Shown here: in pieces, positions 45,046 through 52,678 of the stretch
How positions within the stretch are numbered: position 1 is the first letter of the stretch
How the letters are laid out: every line of letters starts with the position of its first letter
DNA from: Planctomycetota bacterium
GTDB lineage: Bacteria > Planctomycetota > UBA1135 > UBA2386
Direction: 5' to 3'
Length of the DNA: 52,678 bases
NCBI GenBank assembly: GCA_016794565.1
Contig: JAEUHQ010000033.1
Span: forward strand, 1 to 52,678
Notes under the pieces: generated by a model
The model's database searches: none
Told to the model about the DNA's origin: nothing
The model's input: the letters and a program-made list of their open reading frames with translations, nothing else
Program-made: the position numbers and the translations under genes

Positions 45046-45951
45046 ATGAACATCCTCCCCGCAAGCCTCCTCCCTCTGCTCCTCCTGGCTCCGGTTGCCG
45101 ACGGCTGGCTCGGCGTCTACCTGGATCCCGATCGCGACGAGGCAGTCGTGGCCGAGGCAATGCCGGGTTCGCCGGCGGCGAAGGCAGGGCTGCAGGCCGG
45201 CGACGTGATGCTCGCGGTCGGTGACACGCTGACGCCGACCCGGGATGCCTTCGTCGCGGCGATCCGCGCGACCAAAGCCGGTGACTCCGTGCGCCTGAAG
45301 ATCCGTCGCGGCAAGGACGAGTCCGTCGTGGTGGTGAAGCTCGGAGAGCGCCCGGCCGACGGGGTCGCCGCGCCGGCGAAGCCGCAGCCGGGAACCCGAC
45401 CGGCGGCGCCGTCGAAGCCCGCGGTCGAGGTCGCACCGATCGAACCCGTCTCGCCCGCTGGCAAGAAGGCGTACCTGGGCCTCGCGTTGCGCGCGACGGA
45501 CAAGGGACTCGCGATCGATCGCATCGTGCCGGCCGGTCCTTCCGACGGAAGCGGCTTCGTCGTGGGGGACGTCGTCACATCGGTGGCGGAGCGACCTGTC
45601 GCGAGCCTCGCCGAACTGGACAAGGTGCTGTCGTCGCTCGTGCCCGGCCGCCAGGTCGCGGTCGGCGTCGTCGGCGAGCAGGGCACTCGCTCGGTGATGC
45701 TGACTCTCGGCGGGCGCGACGATGGCGCCCCGAGGGCCGCGGCGCGCGCGCTGACGCCGGACGGGGCCCGCCCGGTTCCGATGTCGAAGGACGACGTGCC
45801 GCCGCCGATGCCCGCGAAACCGGCCAAGCCTGCGAAGGCGAAGCCCGCGGCGGGGGAGATGGATCTCGAGGCCGAGATCGAGGCGCTGCGCGCCGAACTG
45901 CGCGAACTGCGGCACCAGCTCGAACAGCTGAAGAAGCAGGGGCGGGAATAG
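45046..45951 (+). CDS. exported two-PDZ-domain protein with C-terminal coiled coil
   Basis: 301 residues. A hydrophobic N-terminus (MNILPASLLPLLLLAPVADG) serves as signal peptide or anchor. PDZ1 spans about 20-105 (GWLGVYLD, SPAAKAGLQAGDVMLAVGD) and PDZ2 about 145-225 (YLGLALR, GFVVGDVVTSVAERPV). A Pro/Ala/Lys linker (KPAKPAKAKPAAG) precedes a coiled coil (LEAEIEALRAELRELRHQLEQLKKQ). No protease domain is present, so it is not DegP; it is probably a scaffold or substrate-recruiting factor at the envelope, with the coiled coil giving oligomers. Partners are unknown. It is divergent from tRNA-Glu. Confidence 0.85.
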   Translation: MNILPASLLPLLLLAPVADGWLGVYLDPDRDEAVVAEAMPGSPAAKAGLQAGDVMLAVGDTLTPTRDAFVAAIRATKAGDSVRLKIRRGKDESVVVVKLGERPADGVAAPAKPQPGTRPAAPSKPAVEVAPIEPVSPAGKKAYLGLALRATDKGLAIDRIVPAGPSDGSGFVVGDVVTSVAERPVASLAELDKVLSSLVPGRQVAVGVVGEQGTRSVMLTLGGRDDGAPRAAARALTPDGARPVPMSKDDVPPPMPAKPAKPAKAKPAAGEMDLEAEIEALRAELRELRHQLEQLKKQGRE

Positions 45952-46001
45952 TCACGGGCGCGGACCGGTCGTAGCGCCGCCGTCAGAATGGCGGCCCGGC
46001 C

Positions 46002-47102
46002 GTGGACTCGGGCACGATCGTCGACGACGCTCCGTCGTCCGCGCCGCGAGCCGACACTTCGCCGATGCAGAGACCGCCGTTGCCTTCGCCCGAGCTGCCG
46101 CCGTTGCTCGCGGGTTCCGCGCGCACCGTCGTGACCGGCGGCGCCGGCTTCATCGGGTCGCACCTCGCCGCTGAACTGCTCCGTCGCGGCCACTGCGTCC
46201 ACGTCGTCGACGACCTGTCGACCGGCGCGCTCGACAACCTCGGCGAGATCGCGGGGCACCCACGCTTCTCGTTCACCGTCGGGTCCGCGGCGGATCCCGC
46301 CACCGCGCGGGCGATGTGCCGCGACGCGGACATGGTATTCCACCTCGCGGGCGTCGTCGGTGTGCGGCGCCTCGCCGACGAGCCGCTCGACGTGATGCAG
46401 CGCAACCTTCGCTGCTGCGAAGTGACGCTCGACGCAGCGGCCGCGGCGCGCGTCCCGGTCCTGCTGACGTCGAGTTCGGAAGTGTACGGCGACGGACCCG
46501 TGCCGTTCCGCGAGGGCGATCCCGTGCGCCCCGGCGCGACGGAGGGCCTGCGCGGCGGCTACGCGTGCGCGAAGGCGATGGCGGAATGGCTCGCGTTCGG
46601 CCACGCGGCGCAGTCGGGCCTGGCCGTCGTCGTCGCGCGCCTGTTCAATACCGTGGGTCCGCGGCAGAGCGGCGATCACGGCATGGTGCTGCCGCGTTTC
46701 GTCCGCCAAGCCGTGGCGAACGACGCCATCACCGTCTACGGCAGCGGCGCGCAGACTCGCTGCTTCGCCCACGTCGGCGAGGTTGCGCGGGCGCTGGTCG
46801 ATCTCGCCGTTGCACCCGGCGTTCGCGGCAGCGTGGTCAACGTCGGCAGCGGCGCCGAGACGACGGTGCGCGACCTCGCGCACCTCGTGAAGGCGGTCGC
46901 CGGGAGCGGTTCGCACGTCGTGCACGTGCCGTTCGACGCCGTGTTCCCCGCCGGTTTCGTCGATCCGCCGCGCCGCCTCCCGAGCCTCGAGCGCCTGCGG
47001 CGGGCGATCGGGTGGGTTCCCGCGAAGCCGGTCGCGGCGATCGTCGCCGAGCTCGTTGCACTCGAGCGGCGCGGCGTGCTGCTCCCGGCCGAGCGGCGCT
47101 AG
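46002..47102 (+). CDS. NAD-dependent sugar-nucleotide epimerase/dehydratase (SDR)
   Basis: 366 residues from GTG 46002; ATG 46065 is an alternative that would trim a low-complexity leader. The extended SDR fold is shown by the NAD-binding TGGAGFIGSH (about 45-53), VVDDLSTG, the serine cluster TSSSEVYGDG (156-165), and the catalytic Y187-x3-K191 (YACAK). ARLFNTVGPRQ is typical of UDP-glucose or UDP-glucuronate 4-epimerases and related decarboxylases. The exact substrate cannot be fixed from sequence. It makes nucleotide sugars for surface polysaccharide, consistent with the adjacent glycosyltransferase. Its TAG and that of the converging gene share the palindrome CTAG. Confidence 0.88.
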   Translation: MDSGTIVDDAPSSAPRADTSPMQRPPLPSPELPPLLAGSARTVVTGGAGFIGSHLAAELLRRGHCVHVVDDLSTGALDNLGEIAGHPRFSFTVGSAADPATARAMCRDADMVFHLAGVVGVRRLADEPLDVMQRNLRCCEVTLDAAAAARVPVLLTSSSEVYGDGPVPFREGDPVRPGATEGLRGGYACAKAMAEWLAFGHAAQSGLAVVVARLFNTVGPRQSGDHGMVLPRFVRQAVANDAITVYGSGAQTRCFAHVGEVARALVDLAVAPGVRGSVVNVGSGAETTVRDLAHLVKAVAGSGSHVVHVPFDAVFPAGFVDPPRRLPSLERLRRAIGWVPAKPVAAIVAELVALERRGVLLPAERR

Positions 47103-48478
47103 ACCGGGACGGCGCGCTCGATCGCTTCGAGGTTCTGCCGCGCGACGGGATCGCCGGGCGACTCCTCGACGGCGCGGGCGAAGCTCGCGCGGGCGCGCCG
47201 CCGATCGCCGCGCCGTGCGAACACGATGCCGAGGTTCGTGTGCGCGAGCGCGAAGCCGGCAGCGACCGCCGCGGCGAACGCCGCCTCCGCGCCCGCGAGG
47301 TCGCCGGTCGCGAGATCGCACGACCCGATCCAGTTGTGCAGCGCTCCGTCGTCCGGCGCCAGCTCCCGCGCGGCCGCGAACCGGCGCCGCGCGCCGGCGA
47401 ACTCGCCGCGCCGGTAGTCGTCCTCGCCGAACGCAGTGGCGACGCGCAGAGCGTGTGTCGTCGGCAGATGGCAGCGGCGCAGCGTCGTCGTTGCGGTGCG
47501 TTCCGCGCCCGAGCGGTCGCCCGCTGCGAGCAATGAGCACGTGAGTTCGACCGCCGCGTCGCTGTGCGCAGGGCACGTGCGCAGGATCGCGCCGAAGCGG
47601 GCGGCAGCGCCTCCGTGGTCGCCGTTCGCGCGGAACCAGCGCGCGGCGTGCCAGTCCGAGTCCGGCCACTTCGGCCACGCGGCGGCCGCTTCGTGCGCCG
47701 CGCCGGCGGCGCCGGCGACGTCGCCGGCGAGCGCCGCGATCACCGCACGGCCAGCCGGGTCGTGGCGCCACTTCGCGACGAACTGCGCGCGGCGTCGACG
47801 GATCTCCGTTCCGATCTCGAGACCGAGCGAACGGAACGTCGCATGTCCTTCGTGATGCAGGAACGCGCGGCGGGCGACGACGAGGCGATGGCCTTGAAGG
47901 CGCAGGCGCAGGCAGAAGTCGTCGTCCTCGAAGTTGCCGTGGCCGAAGCGTTCGTCGAACGCGCCTGCCATCGCGAACGTGGCGCGCCGCACGAGCAGGC
48001 ACAGGCCGGCCAGCGTGTCGACATCCTGCAGTCGCACCGGCTCACCCGCGAGCTCCGCGGCCATGCGGGCACGTGCCACCGGATCCTTGCCGCGTGCACC
48101 GACCGGCAGCATCGCCGGACCCTTCACGTGGTTGCTGACGGGCGCCACGGCCGCGATCGCGGGATCGGTCGCCAACACTGCATGCAGCTCCGCCAGCAGG
48201 TTCGTCGCGGCCTGCGTGTCGTTGTTCAGCACGAGCACGGTGTCGCCGCGCGCAGCTGCGATGCCCGCGTTCACGCCCCCTGCGAAGCCGCGGTTCGTGG
48301 GCAGCTTCACGACGCGCACGACACCGTGCAGGCCGTCGAGGGTCGCGGTCGTGTCCGGGCTCGCGTTGTCGACGAGCACGATCTCGGCCGGCCGTTCGTC
48401 TTGCTGCACCAGGCTCTCGATGCATGCCCGCGTGAGGTCGACGCCGCCGTGGCAGGGGATCACGACCGAACAGCGCAT
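47099..48478 (-). CDS. family 2 glycosyltransferase with C-terminal TPR repeats
   Basis: 459 residues from ATG 48478. The GT-A domain (about 1-245) has CSVVIPCHGGVDLTRACIESL, EIVLVDNASPDTT, the rhamnosyltransferase-like NRGFAGGVNAGI, and LVLNNDTQ for metal and donor binding. GNFEDDDFCLRLRLQGHRLV contains the acceptor-side acids. The rest resembles TPR repeats (DDYRRGEFAGARRRFAAARELAPDDGALHNWIG, then FALAHTNLGIVFARRGD). It transfers a sugar from a nucleotide donor to an unknown acceptor, perhaps a surface glycan or glycoprotein. TPR on a GT2 may recruit protein partners. It is convergent with the epimerase, with stops overlapping. Confidence 0.88.
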   Translation of the reverse strand: MRCSVVIPCHGGVDLTRACIESLVQQDERPAEIVLVDNASPDTTATLDGLHGVVRVVKLPTNRGFAGGVNAGIAAARGDTVLVLNNDTQAATNLLAELHAVLATDPAIAAVAPVSNHVKGPAMLPVGARGKDPVARARMAAELAGEPVRLQDVDTLAGLCLLVRRATFAMAGAFDERFGHGNFEDDDFCLRLRLQGHRLVVARRAFLHHEGHATFRSLGLEIGTEIRRRRAQFVAKWRHDPAGRAVIAALAGDVAGAAGAAHEAAAAWPKWPDSDWHAARWFRANGDHGGAAARFGAILRTCPAHSDAAVELTCSLLAAGDRSGAERTATTTLRRCHLPTTHALRVATAFGEDDYRRGEFAGARRRFAAARELAPDDGALHNWIGSCDLATGDLAGAEAAFAAAVAAGFALAHTNLGIVFARRGDRRRARASFARAVEESPGDPVARQNLEAIERAVPV

Positions 48479-48591
48479 GCCGTGACATCGGCAGTTGGGC
48501 GCTCCGGACCGTGGTGTTTTCCGGCACCGGGCGGGTCACCGCGAGTGCTCGGGGTTGAGCCCCGCGCCGCAGTTCGTATCGTGCTCGCCCC

Positions 48592-49569
48592 TTGGTCGGT
48601 CCTTCGCAACAGGTCTTCGTCGTCGAACGCCCGCTCGCAGGAGTGTCCCTGACGGACTTCCTCGAGCAGTCGTGCGGCGGTGATCGGCTGGCCGTGCGCC
48701 GTCTGGTCGCGGCCGGGGACGTGTGTGTGAACGGCGTCGTCTGCCTGTCGAGCCGGCGGCTGCGCACCGGCGACGTCGTGATGATGCCGGGGGCGAAGGC
48801 GGCGGTGACGCCGCGTGCGCGCCCGACGCGCGTAGCCGACCTGCCCGAAGTGCTGTTCGAGTCCGCGACGCTGCTCGTCGTCGACAAGCCGGCGGGTCTG
48901 CCGACGGTCCCCGATCGCAGCGGTGAGGATCGTGGTGTGCACGGCCTGCTCGAGCGCCTGCGGCCCGGCGCCGACCTGCGCATCGTGCACCGGCTCGATC
49001 GTGACACCTCCGGCTGCCTGCTGCTCGGCAAAGGCATCGAGGCGGCGAGACACTTCGACGAACGGTTTCGCGAGGGCGGCATCGCGAAGACGTACGTCGC
49101 CGTGGTTCACGGCAGTCCCGCGGCGGACGCCTTCACGATCGACGCATTCCTCGGGCCGGACCCGCGCCGCCCCGGCAAGGTCGTCGCGTCGGTCACCGCG
49201 GCGCGCGGTTTCCGCGACGCTCGGACCGAGGTCGTCGTACGGGAACGCTTCGAGCGCCATGCGCTGCTCGGTCTGCACCCGCGGACCGGGCGCGGCCATC
49301 AGTTGCGTGTGCACCTCGCGCACGAAGGTCTTCCGATCGTCGGCGATCGCGACTACGGCGGCGAACCGCTGCTGCTGTCGCAGTTGAAGGACGACTACAA
49401 GCTGCGGCCGGGGGTGCAGGAGAAGCCGCTCGTGGAGCGGACGTTCCTGCACGCGGAGCGGATCGTGTGCGACGACGTCGACGGTTCGAGGGTGGACGTG
49501 AGGGCGCCGTTGCCGCGCGATCTCGCGAAGGCGATCGAACGGCTCGGCAACAACGAACGGCGGAGGTGA
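48592..49569 (+). CDS. RluA-family pseudouridine synthase
   Basis: 325 residues; the best start is TTG 48592, with no good ATG or GTG upstream in frame. An S4-like RNA-binding domain (about 12-70; VRRLVAAGDVCVNG) precedes the RluA catalytic domain. The catalytic Asp is D136 in the family motif HRLDRDTSG. GLHPRTGRGHQLRVHLAHEGLPIVGDRDYGG is the other conserved block. It isomerises uridine in rRNA or tRNA; which site (RluC-, RluD- or other) cannot be told from sequence. It is followed after three bases by truD, so two pseudouridine synthases are made from one transcript. Confidence 0.92.
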   Translation: MVGPSQQVFVVERPLAGVSLTDFLEQSCGGDRLAVRRLVAAGDVCVNGVVCLSSRRLRTGDVVMMPGAKAAVTPRARPTRVADLPEVLFESATLLVVDKPAGLPTVPDRSGEDRGVHGLLERLRPGADLRIVHRLDRDTSGCLLLGKGIEAARHFDERFREGGIAKTYVAVVHGSPAADAFTIDAFLGPDPRRPGKVVASVTAARGFRDARTEVVVRERFERHALLGLHPRTGRGHQLRVHLAHEGLPIVGDRDYGGEPLLLSQLKDDYKLRPGVQEKPLVERTFLHAERIVCDDVDGSRVDVRAPLPRDLAKAIERLGNNERRR

Positions 49570-49572
49570 CTC

Positions 49573-50868
49573 GTGCGGCTGAAGATGATCCCCGAGGACT
49601 TTCGCGTCCGTGAGCTGCTCGAGTGGCACGAGATGCCGGGCGGCGACTACGTCGTGCACCGGCTGCAGAAGGAGAAGATGTCGACGCCGGAGGCGCTCGC
49701 GATCCTGGCTCGCGACTGCAACGTCGACCGGTCGGCGATCGCGTACGCGGGCCTCAAGGATCGCCAGGCGGTGACGGAGCAGTTCCTCACGATCGAACGC
49801 CGCGCGGTCGACCTGCGTCTGCCGAACCTGCGTGTGCAGGCGGTCGGCACGACGGACCAGCCGATCACGAGCAAGCAGAGTCGCGGCAACGCCTTCACCA
49901 TCGTCGTGCGCGACCTGCGGCCGCCGCAGGCGGCGCAGCTGCGGCGCGGCCTGCCGTCGCTCGTGAAAACGGGGTTCCCCAACTACTTCGACGACCAGCG
50001 ATTCGGCTCCGTGCGCCACGGCCAGGGCTTCCCGATGCGCAGCGTGCTGGCCGGCGACTTCGAGCGCGCGTTGCAGCAACTGATCGCCGAGCCGTCGCCC
50101 GTCGCGATCAGCGGCGACGTGAAGCTGAAGAAGACGTTGCAGCTGCACTGGGGCGATTGGGAGGCCTGCCGCCGCATCGCGCGAGGCCCTGCGTACGAAC
50201 CGATCTTCGACCACCTGCTCGCGCACCCGACGGATTTCCGCGGCGCGATCCGGTTCGTGACGCTGCGATTGCGCGTCATCCACGCGTTCGCGTACCAGTC
50301 GCTGCTGTGGAACCGCGCGCTGAGCCGCATGCTGCGCGGCGGCGTCCTGTCGGCGCAGCGTCTCCGCCTCTCGACGCTCGCCGGCGACCTGCTCGCGTGG
50401 AAGTACCTGGCGCCCGATCGCGAGGAGAAACTCAAGGCCATGCGCACGCCGCTCTTCGGCCCCGACGGCGACGGCGGCAGCGAGCCGTTCCGCCGCGCGA
50501 TGATCGAGGAGATGAAGGACGCCGGCCTCTCGCGCAACGACTTCGTCGAGAACGAGGTGCCCGGGATGATCTGGAAGGAAGAACCGCGCGATGCGCTGGT
50601 GAAGCCCGAAGACGTCGAGGACGTGCGCATCGAACCCGACGACCTCAACCCGGGTCGCACGCGCGCGACGCTCGAGTTCGCGCTGCCGCGCGGTGCCTAC
50701 GCGACGATGCTGGTGAAGCGCCTGTTCGCACCGAGCTGGTACTCGCGTTCGCCCGACGAGCGCGACGACGACGAACGCCCGGCGCGCGGCCCGACGCGCG
50801 GTCCGATGCGCGGCCCCGCGCGCGGCTCGCGGGCGCCGGACGCCGGCTTCGACGAGGAAGGACCATGA
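49573..50868 (+). CDS. truD: tRNA pseudouridine(13) synthase TruD
   Basis: 431 residues from GTG 49573. The TruD active site is visible as AYAGLKDRQAVTEQ with the catalytic D63. FPNYFDDQRFGS and ALPRGAYATMLVKRL (TruD-specific domain end) are also conserved. It converts U13 of tRNA-Glu and others to pseudouridine. The length exceeds E. coli TruD (349) by an insert in the middle and a C-terminal tail rich in Asp and then Arg-Gly-Pro repeats (RGPTRGPMRGPARG), probably disordered and RNA-binding. Its stop overlaps the next ATG (ATGA). Confidence 0.93.
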   Translation: MRLKMIPEDFRVRELLEWHEMPGGDYVVHRLQKEKMSTPEALAILARDCNVDRSAIAYAGLKDRQAVTEQFLTIERRAVDLRLPNLRVQAVGTTDQPITSKQSRGNAFTIVVRDLRPPQAAQLRRGLPSLVKTGFPNYFDDQRFGSVRHGQGFPMRSVLAGDFERALQQLIAEPSPVAISGDVKLKKTLQLHWGDWEACRRIARGPAYEPIFDHLLAHPTDFRGAIRFVTLRLRVIHAFAYQSLLWNRALSRMLRGGVLSAQRLRLSTLAGDLLAWKYLAPDREEKLKAMRTPLFGPDGDGGSEPFRRAMIEEMKDAGLSRNDFVENEVPGMIWKEEPRDALVKPEDVEDVRIEPDDLNPGRTRATLEFALPRGAYATMLVKRLFAPSWYSRSPDERDDDERPARGPTRGPMRGPARGSRAPDAGFDEEGP

Positions 50869-51734
50869 CGGACAAGACCCTTGGCATCATCGGCGGCTCC
50901 GGCCTCTACGACCTGCCCGGCCTCGAAGGGCGCGCCGAGGTGCGCGTCGAGACTCCGTTCGGGCCGCCGAGCGACCTGCTCGTCACGGGGCGCCTGGCCG
51001 GCGTGAAGATGGCGTTCCTGCCGCGGCACGGGCGAGGCCACCGGCTGGCACCGCACGAGCTGCCGTTCCGCGCGAACCTGCACGCGATGAAGCAGCTCGG
51101 CATGGACTGCGTCGTCGGTGTCTCCGCCGTCGGGTCGCTGCGCGAAGACATCCGACCGGGCCACCTCGTGCTGGTCGACCAGTTCCTCGATCGAACGCGC
51201 GGCCGCACGCAGGAGTCGACGTTCTTCGGCGACGGCTGCGTCGCGCACGCGCACTTCGCGGACCCGGTGTGGGAGCCGCTGCGCCAGCTCGCGCTTGCCG
51301 CCGCCCGGGCCGCGGGCGCGGTGGCGCACGACGGCGGCACCTACGTGTGCATGGAAGGCCCGTTGTTCAGCACACGCGCCGAGTCGCGGCTGTACCGCAG
51401 CTGGGGCGGCAGCGTGATCGGGATGACGAACCTGCAGGAGGCGAAGCTCGCCCGCGAGGCGGAGATCGCGTACACGACGGTCGCGCTGGTGACGGACTAC
51501 GACTGCTGGCACGAGACGGAGGCCGACGTCGACGTGAGCGCGGTGCTGGCCGTGCTCCGCCAGAACGGCGATCTGGCGCGCGCGGTGGTGCTCGAGATCG
51601 CGCGTGGCATCGCGGCGTCGCCGCCGATCAGTGCGGCTGGCTGCATGCAGCACGCCGTGATGACGCATCCGAGCGAGATCACCGCCGATGCCAGGCGCCG
51701 GCTGCACCTGCTGATCGGCAAGTACCTCGGCTGA
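50865..51734 (+). CDS. mtnP: S-methyl-5'-thioadenosine phosphorylase
   Basis: 289 residues from ATG 50865, overlapping truD. The phosphate-binding IIGGSGLYDL, the PNP-family RHGRGHRLAPHELPFRAN and SAVGSLREDIRPGHLVLVDQ are conserved, with CMEGPLFSTRAESRLYRSWG and VIGMTNLQEAKLAREAEI at the substrate site. It splits methylthioadenosine to adenine and methylthioribose-1-phosphate in methionine salvage; some members prefer inosine or guanosine. A DYDCWH motif after the third strand (VTDYDCWH) is typical of the MTAP branch. It does not belong to the pathway of its upstream partners, so the operon is probably of convenience. Confidence 0.92.
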   Translation: MTDKTLGIIGGSGLYDLPGLEGRAEVRVETPFGPPSDLLVTGRLAGVKMAFLPRHGRGHRLAPHELPFRANLHAMKQLGMDCVVGVSAVGSLREDIRPGHLVLVDQFLDRTRGRTQESTFFGDGCVAHAHFADPVWEPLRQLALAAARAAGAVAHDGGTYVCMEGPLFSTRAESRLYRSWGGSVIGMTNLQEAKLAREAEIAYTTVALVTDYDCWHETEADVDVSAVLAVLRQNGDLARAVVLEIARGIAASPPISAAGCMQHAVMTHPSEITADARRRLHLLIGKYLG

Positions 51735-51762
51735 GGCCCCGGCTGAGGCCCTCGGCTGGCGC

Positions 51763-52678
51763 TCACTTCGCCTCGCGCGACTCCGCCATCCGCCGCCGGT
51801 AGTCCTCGAGCGCGGTCGCGAACTCCAGCGTGCCGCCGCACGCGACGGCCTTCTCCTGGATCTCGAACGCGCGACGGTGGTCGCCGCGCCACGACCAGGT
51901 GCGCGCGAGCGTGTCGAGCATCTGGCCGTCGCGTTCCCGGGTCAGCTCCACCGCGATCGTGGCCGCTCGCAGCGCGAGGTCCAGGTCGCGCTTGCCGACG
52001 TTCGCCGTGGGATCGACGACCGGTCGCGCGACATCGTCCAGGGTCTCCGCGTCCTTCGCGGCGATTGCATCGTCGACGATCCTGGTGCCGAGCTGGTACG
52101 CACGCTCGAACTTGCCCGCCGCGAGCAGCCGTTGGAACTCCATCGTGCGCACACGCTCCGCGAACTCCGGGAACTCCTTGCCGAACATGGCGACGCGCGC
52201 CCGGCTCGCCTCGGTGTCGAGCTGCAGTTCGCGCGGGATCGCCGCGAGTCGCTGCAGCGCCGTCAGGATGCGCTTCTGGCCCTCGATCGGATCCCAGGTG
52301 CCCGCGACCACGCCCGCCACGGGCACGTCGAGCAGCGACGGGTGGCCGACGAAGACGACCTTGCCCTTGCCGTCGGTGACGAACGCGCACGGCAGGCTCG
52401 ACTGGCCGGCCGCGATCAGGAACGTGTCCTTCGTCTTCGACTCGTCGTCCCAGGCGATGCGGTAGTCGATCGCGGGGCCCATGTCCTCGACGAGCTTCCG
52501 CACGCCGTCCAGCCTGTTCTTCGGGTCGACGGTCGTCACGCCGATCACGACGACGCCCTTGTCCCGCCATTTCCGCTGCAGGCGCGACAGGCGGGGGATC
52601 GCCGCGAGGCTCGGGCCGCACCAGCTCGCCCAGAACTCGATCACGTGCACGTGACCGTCGGCCAGCGACTCGACCGCG
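51763..52678 (-). CDS. thioredoxin-fold TlpA-like protein, 5' end outside window
   Basis: About 305 residues remain; the frame stays open to the window edge (VESLADGHVHVIEFW), so the true start lies beyond 52678. The thioredoxin core has VIEFWASWCGPSLAAIPRLSR, GVVVIGVTT and a cis-Pro region (SLPCAFVTDGKGKVVFVGHP). The usual WCGPC is WCGPS: the second, resolving cysteine is Ser, so it cannot work as an ordinary dithiol oxidoreductase. The C-terminal half is helical with TPR-like units (LDTLARTWSWRGDHRRAFEIQEKAV). It may bind or relay thiols, or be a structural scaffold. The preceding gap at 51735-51762 carries two copies of a CGGCTGAGGCCC-type 12-mer. Confidence 0.85.
   Translation of the reverse strand, partial: AVESLADGHVHVIEFWASWCGPSLAAIPRLSRLQRKWRDKGVVVIGVTTVDPKNRLDGVRKLVEDMGPAIDYRIAWDDESKTKDTFLIAAGQSSLPCAFVTDGKGKVVFVGHPSLLDVPVAGVVAGTWDPIEGQKRILTALQRLAAIPRELQLDTEASRARVAMFGKEFPEFAERVRTMEFQRLLAAGKFERAYQLGTRIVDDAIAAKDAETLDDVARPVVDPTANVGKRDLDLALRAATIAVELTRERDGQMLDTLARTWSWRGDHRRAFEIQEKAVACGGTLEFATALEDYRRRMAESREAK

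Noticed and set aside
45046..45951. DegP/HtrA protease
   Set aside because: Only PDZ domains and a coiled coil are present; no trypsin-like His-Asp-Ser domain.
51728..51760. Duplicated CGGCTGAGGCCC after mtnP as a regulatory element
   Set aside because: Two short GC-rich copies next to a stop codon are easily explained by slippage.

Overview
The window is very GC-rich, densely coded bacterial chromosome (about 37 protein genes, three tRNA genes, no mobile element). Several features point to a planctomycete: large secreted beta-propeller proteins with a shared C-terminal module, a receptor-like Ser/Thr kinase directly followed by an ECF sigma factor, secreted QW-repeat (squalene-cyclase-like) proteins, and many starts without a strong Shine-Dalgarno. 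The phylum is an inference from gene style; there is no rRNA here to confirm it.

Layout. 1-4251 (minus): two tandem paralogous secreted propeller proteins, the first broken by a one-base frameshift and cut by the window edge. 4394-8223 (plus): membrane Ser/Thr kinase with a C-terminal repeat region plus ECF sigma factor. 8270-12368 (plus): a YdcZ-type transporter overlapping a two-subunit xanthine dehydrogenase. 12625-14300: a TPR-DUF2911 protein and a small secreted protein, divergent. 14316-18265 (minus): an operon of sensor kinase, NtrC-type regulator and secreted QW-repeat protein, back-to-back with 18643-22235 (plus), which encodes a secreted protein built of about thirteen 37-residue repeats and a second, longer QW-repeat protein.

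22537-33692 (plus) is a type II secretion / type IV pilus-like locus: three pseudopilins, GspL-like and GspM-like platform proteins, a GspE ATPase carrying an N-terminal PilZ-like domain, GspF, a secretin with an FG-rich insert, and a TPR lipoprotein. Many of these genes overlap by ATGA, so they are probably translationally coupled. No prepilin peptidase or GspC is visible. 33705-38689 (minus) holds three sensory histidine kinases in a row; 38882-43217 (plus) a beta-carbonic anhydrase and a giant Reg_prop/Y_Y_Y hybrid kinase.

43289-52678 is mostly housekeeping: two tRNA-Gln genes (TTG and CTG anticodons), a dGTPase-like HD phosphohydrolase, tRNA-Glu(CTC) with a clear sigma-70-type promoter and a terminator-like hairpin, a PDZ protein, a sugar-nucleotide epimerase, a TPR glycosyltransferase, two pseudouridine synthases (RluA-type and TruD) in tandem with methylthioadenosine phosphorylase, and a partial thioredoxin-fold protein whose active site reads CGPS.

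The best candidate for an undescribed system is 14316-33692: a two-component system co-encoded with one secreted QW-repeat toroid, divergent from a 37-residue-repeat protein plus a second toroid, and followed by a secretion machine whose motor ATPase looks c-di-GMP-responsive. The simplest hypothesis is a regulated set of exported surface proteins with their exporter next door; the functional link is inference from gene order only.
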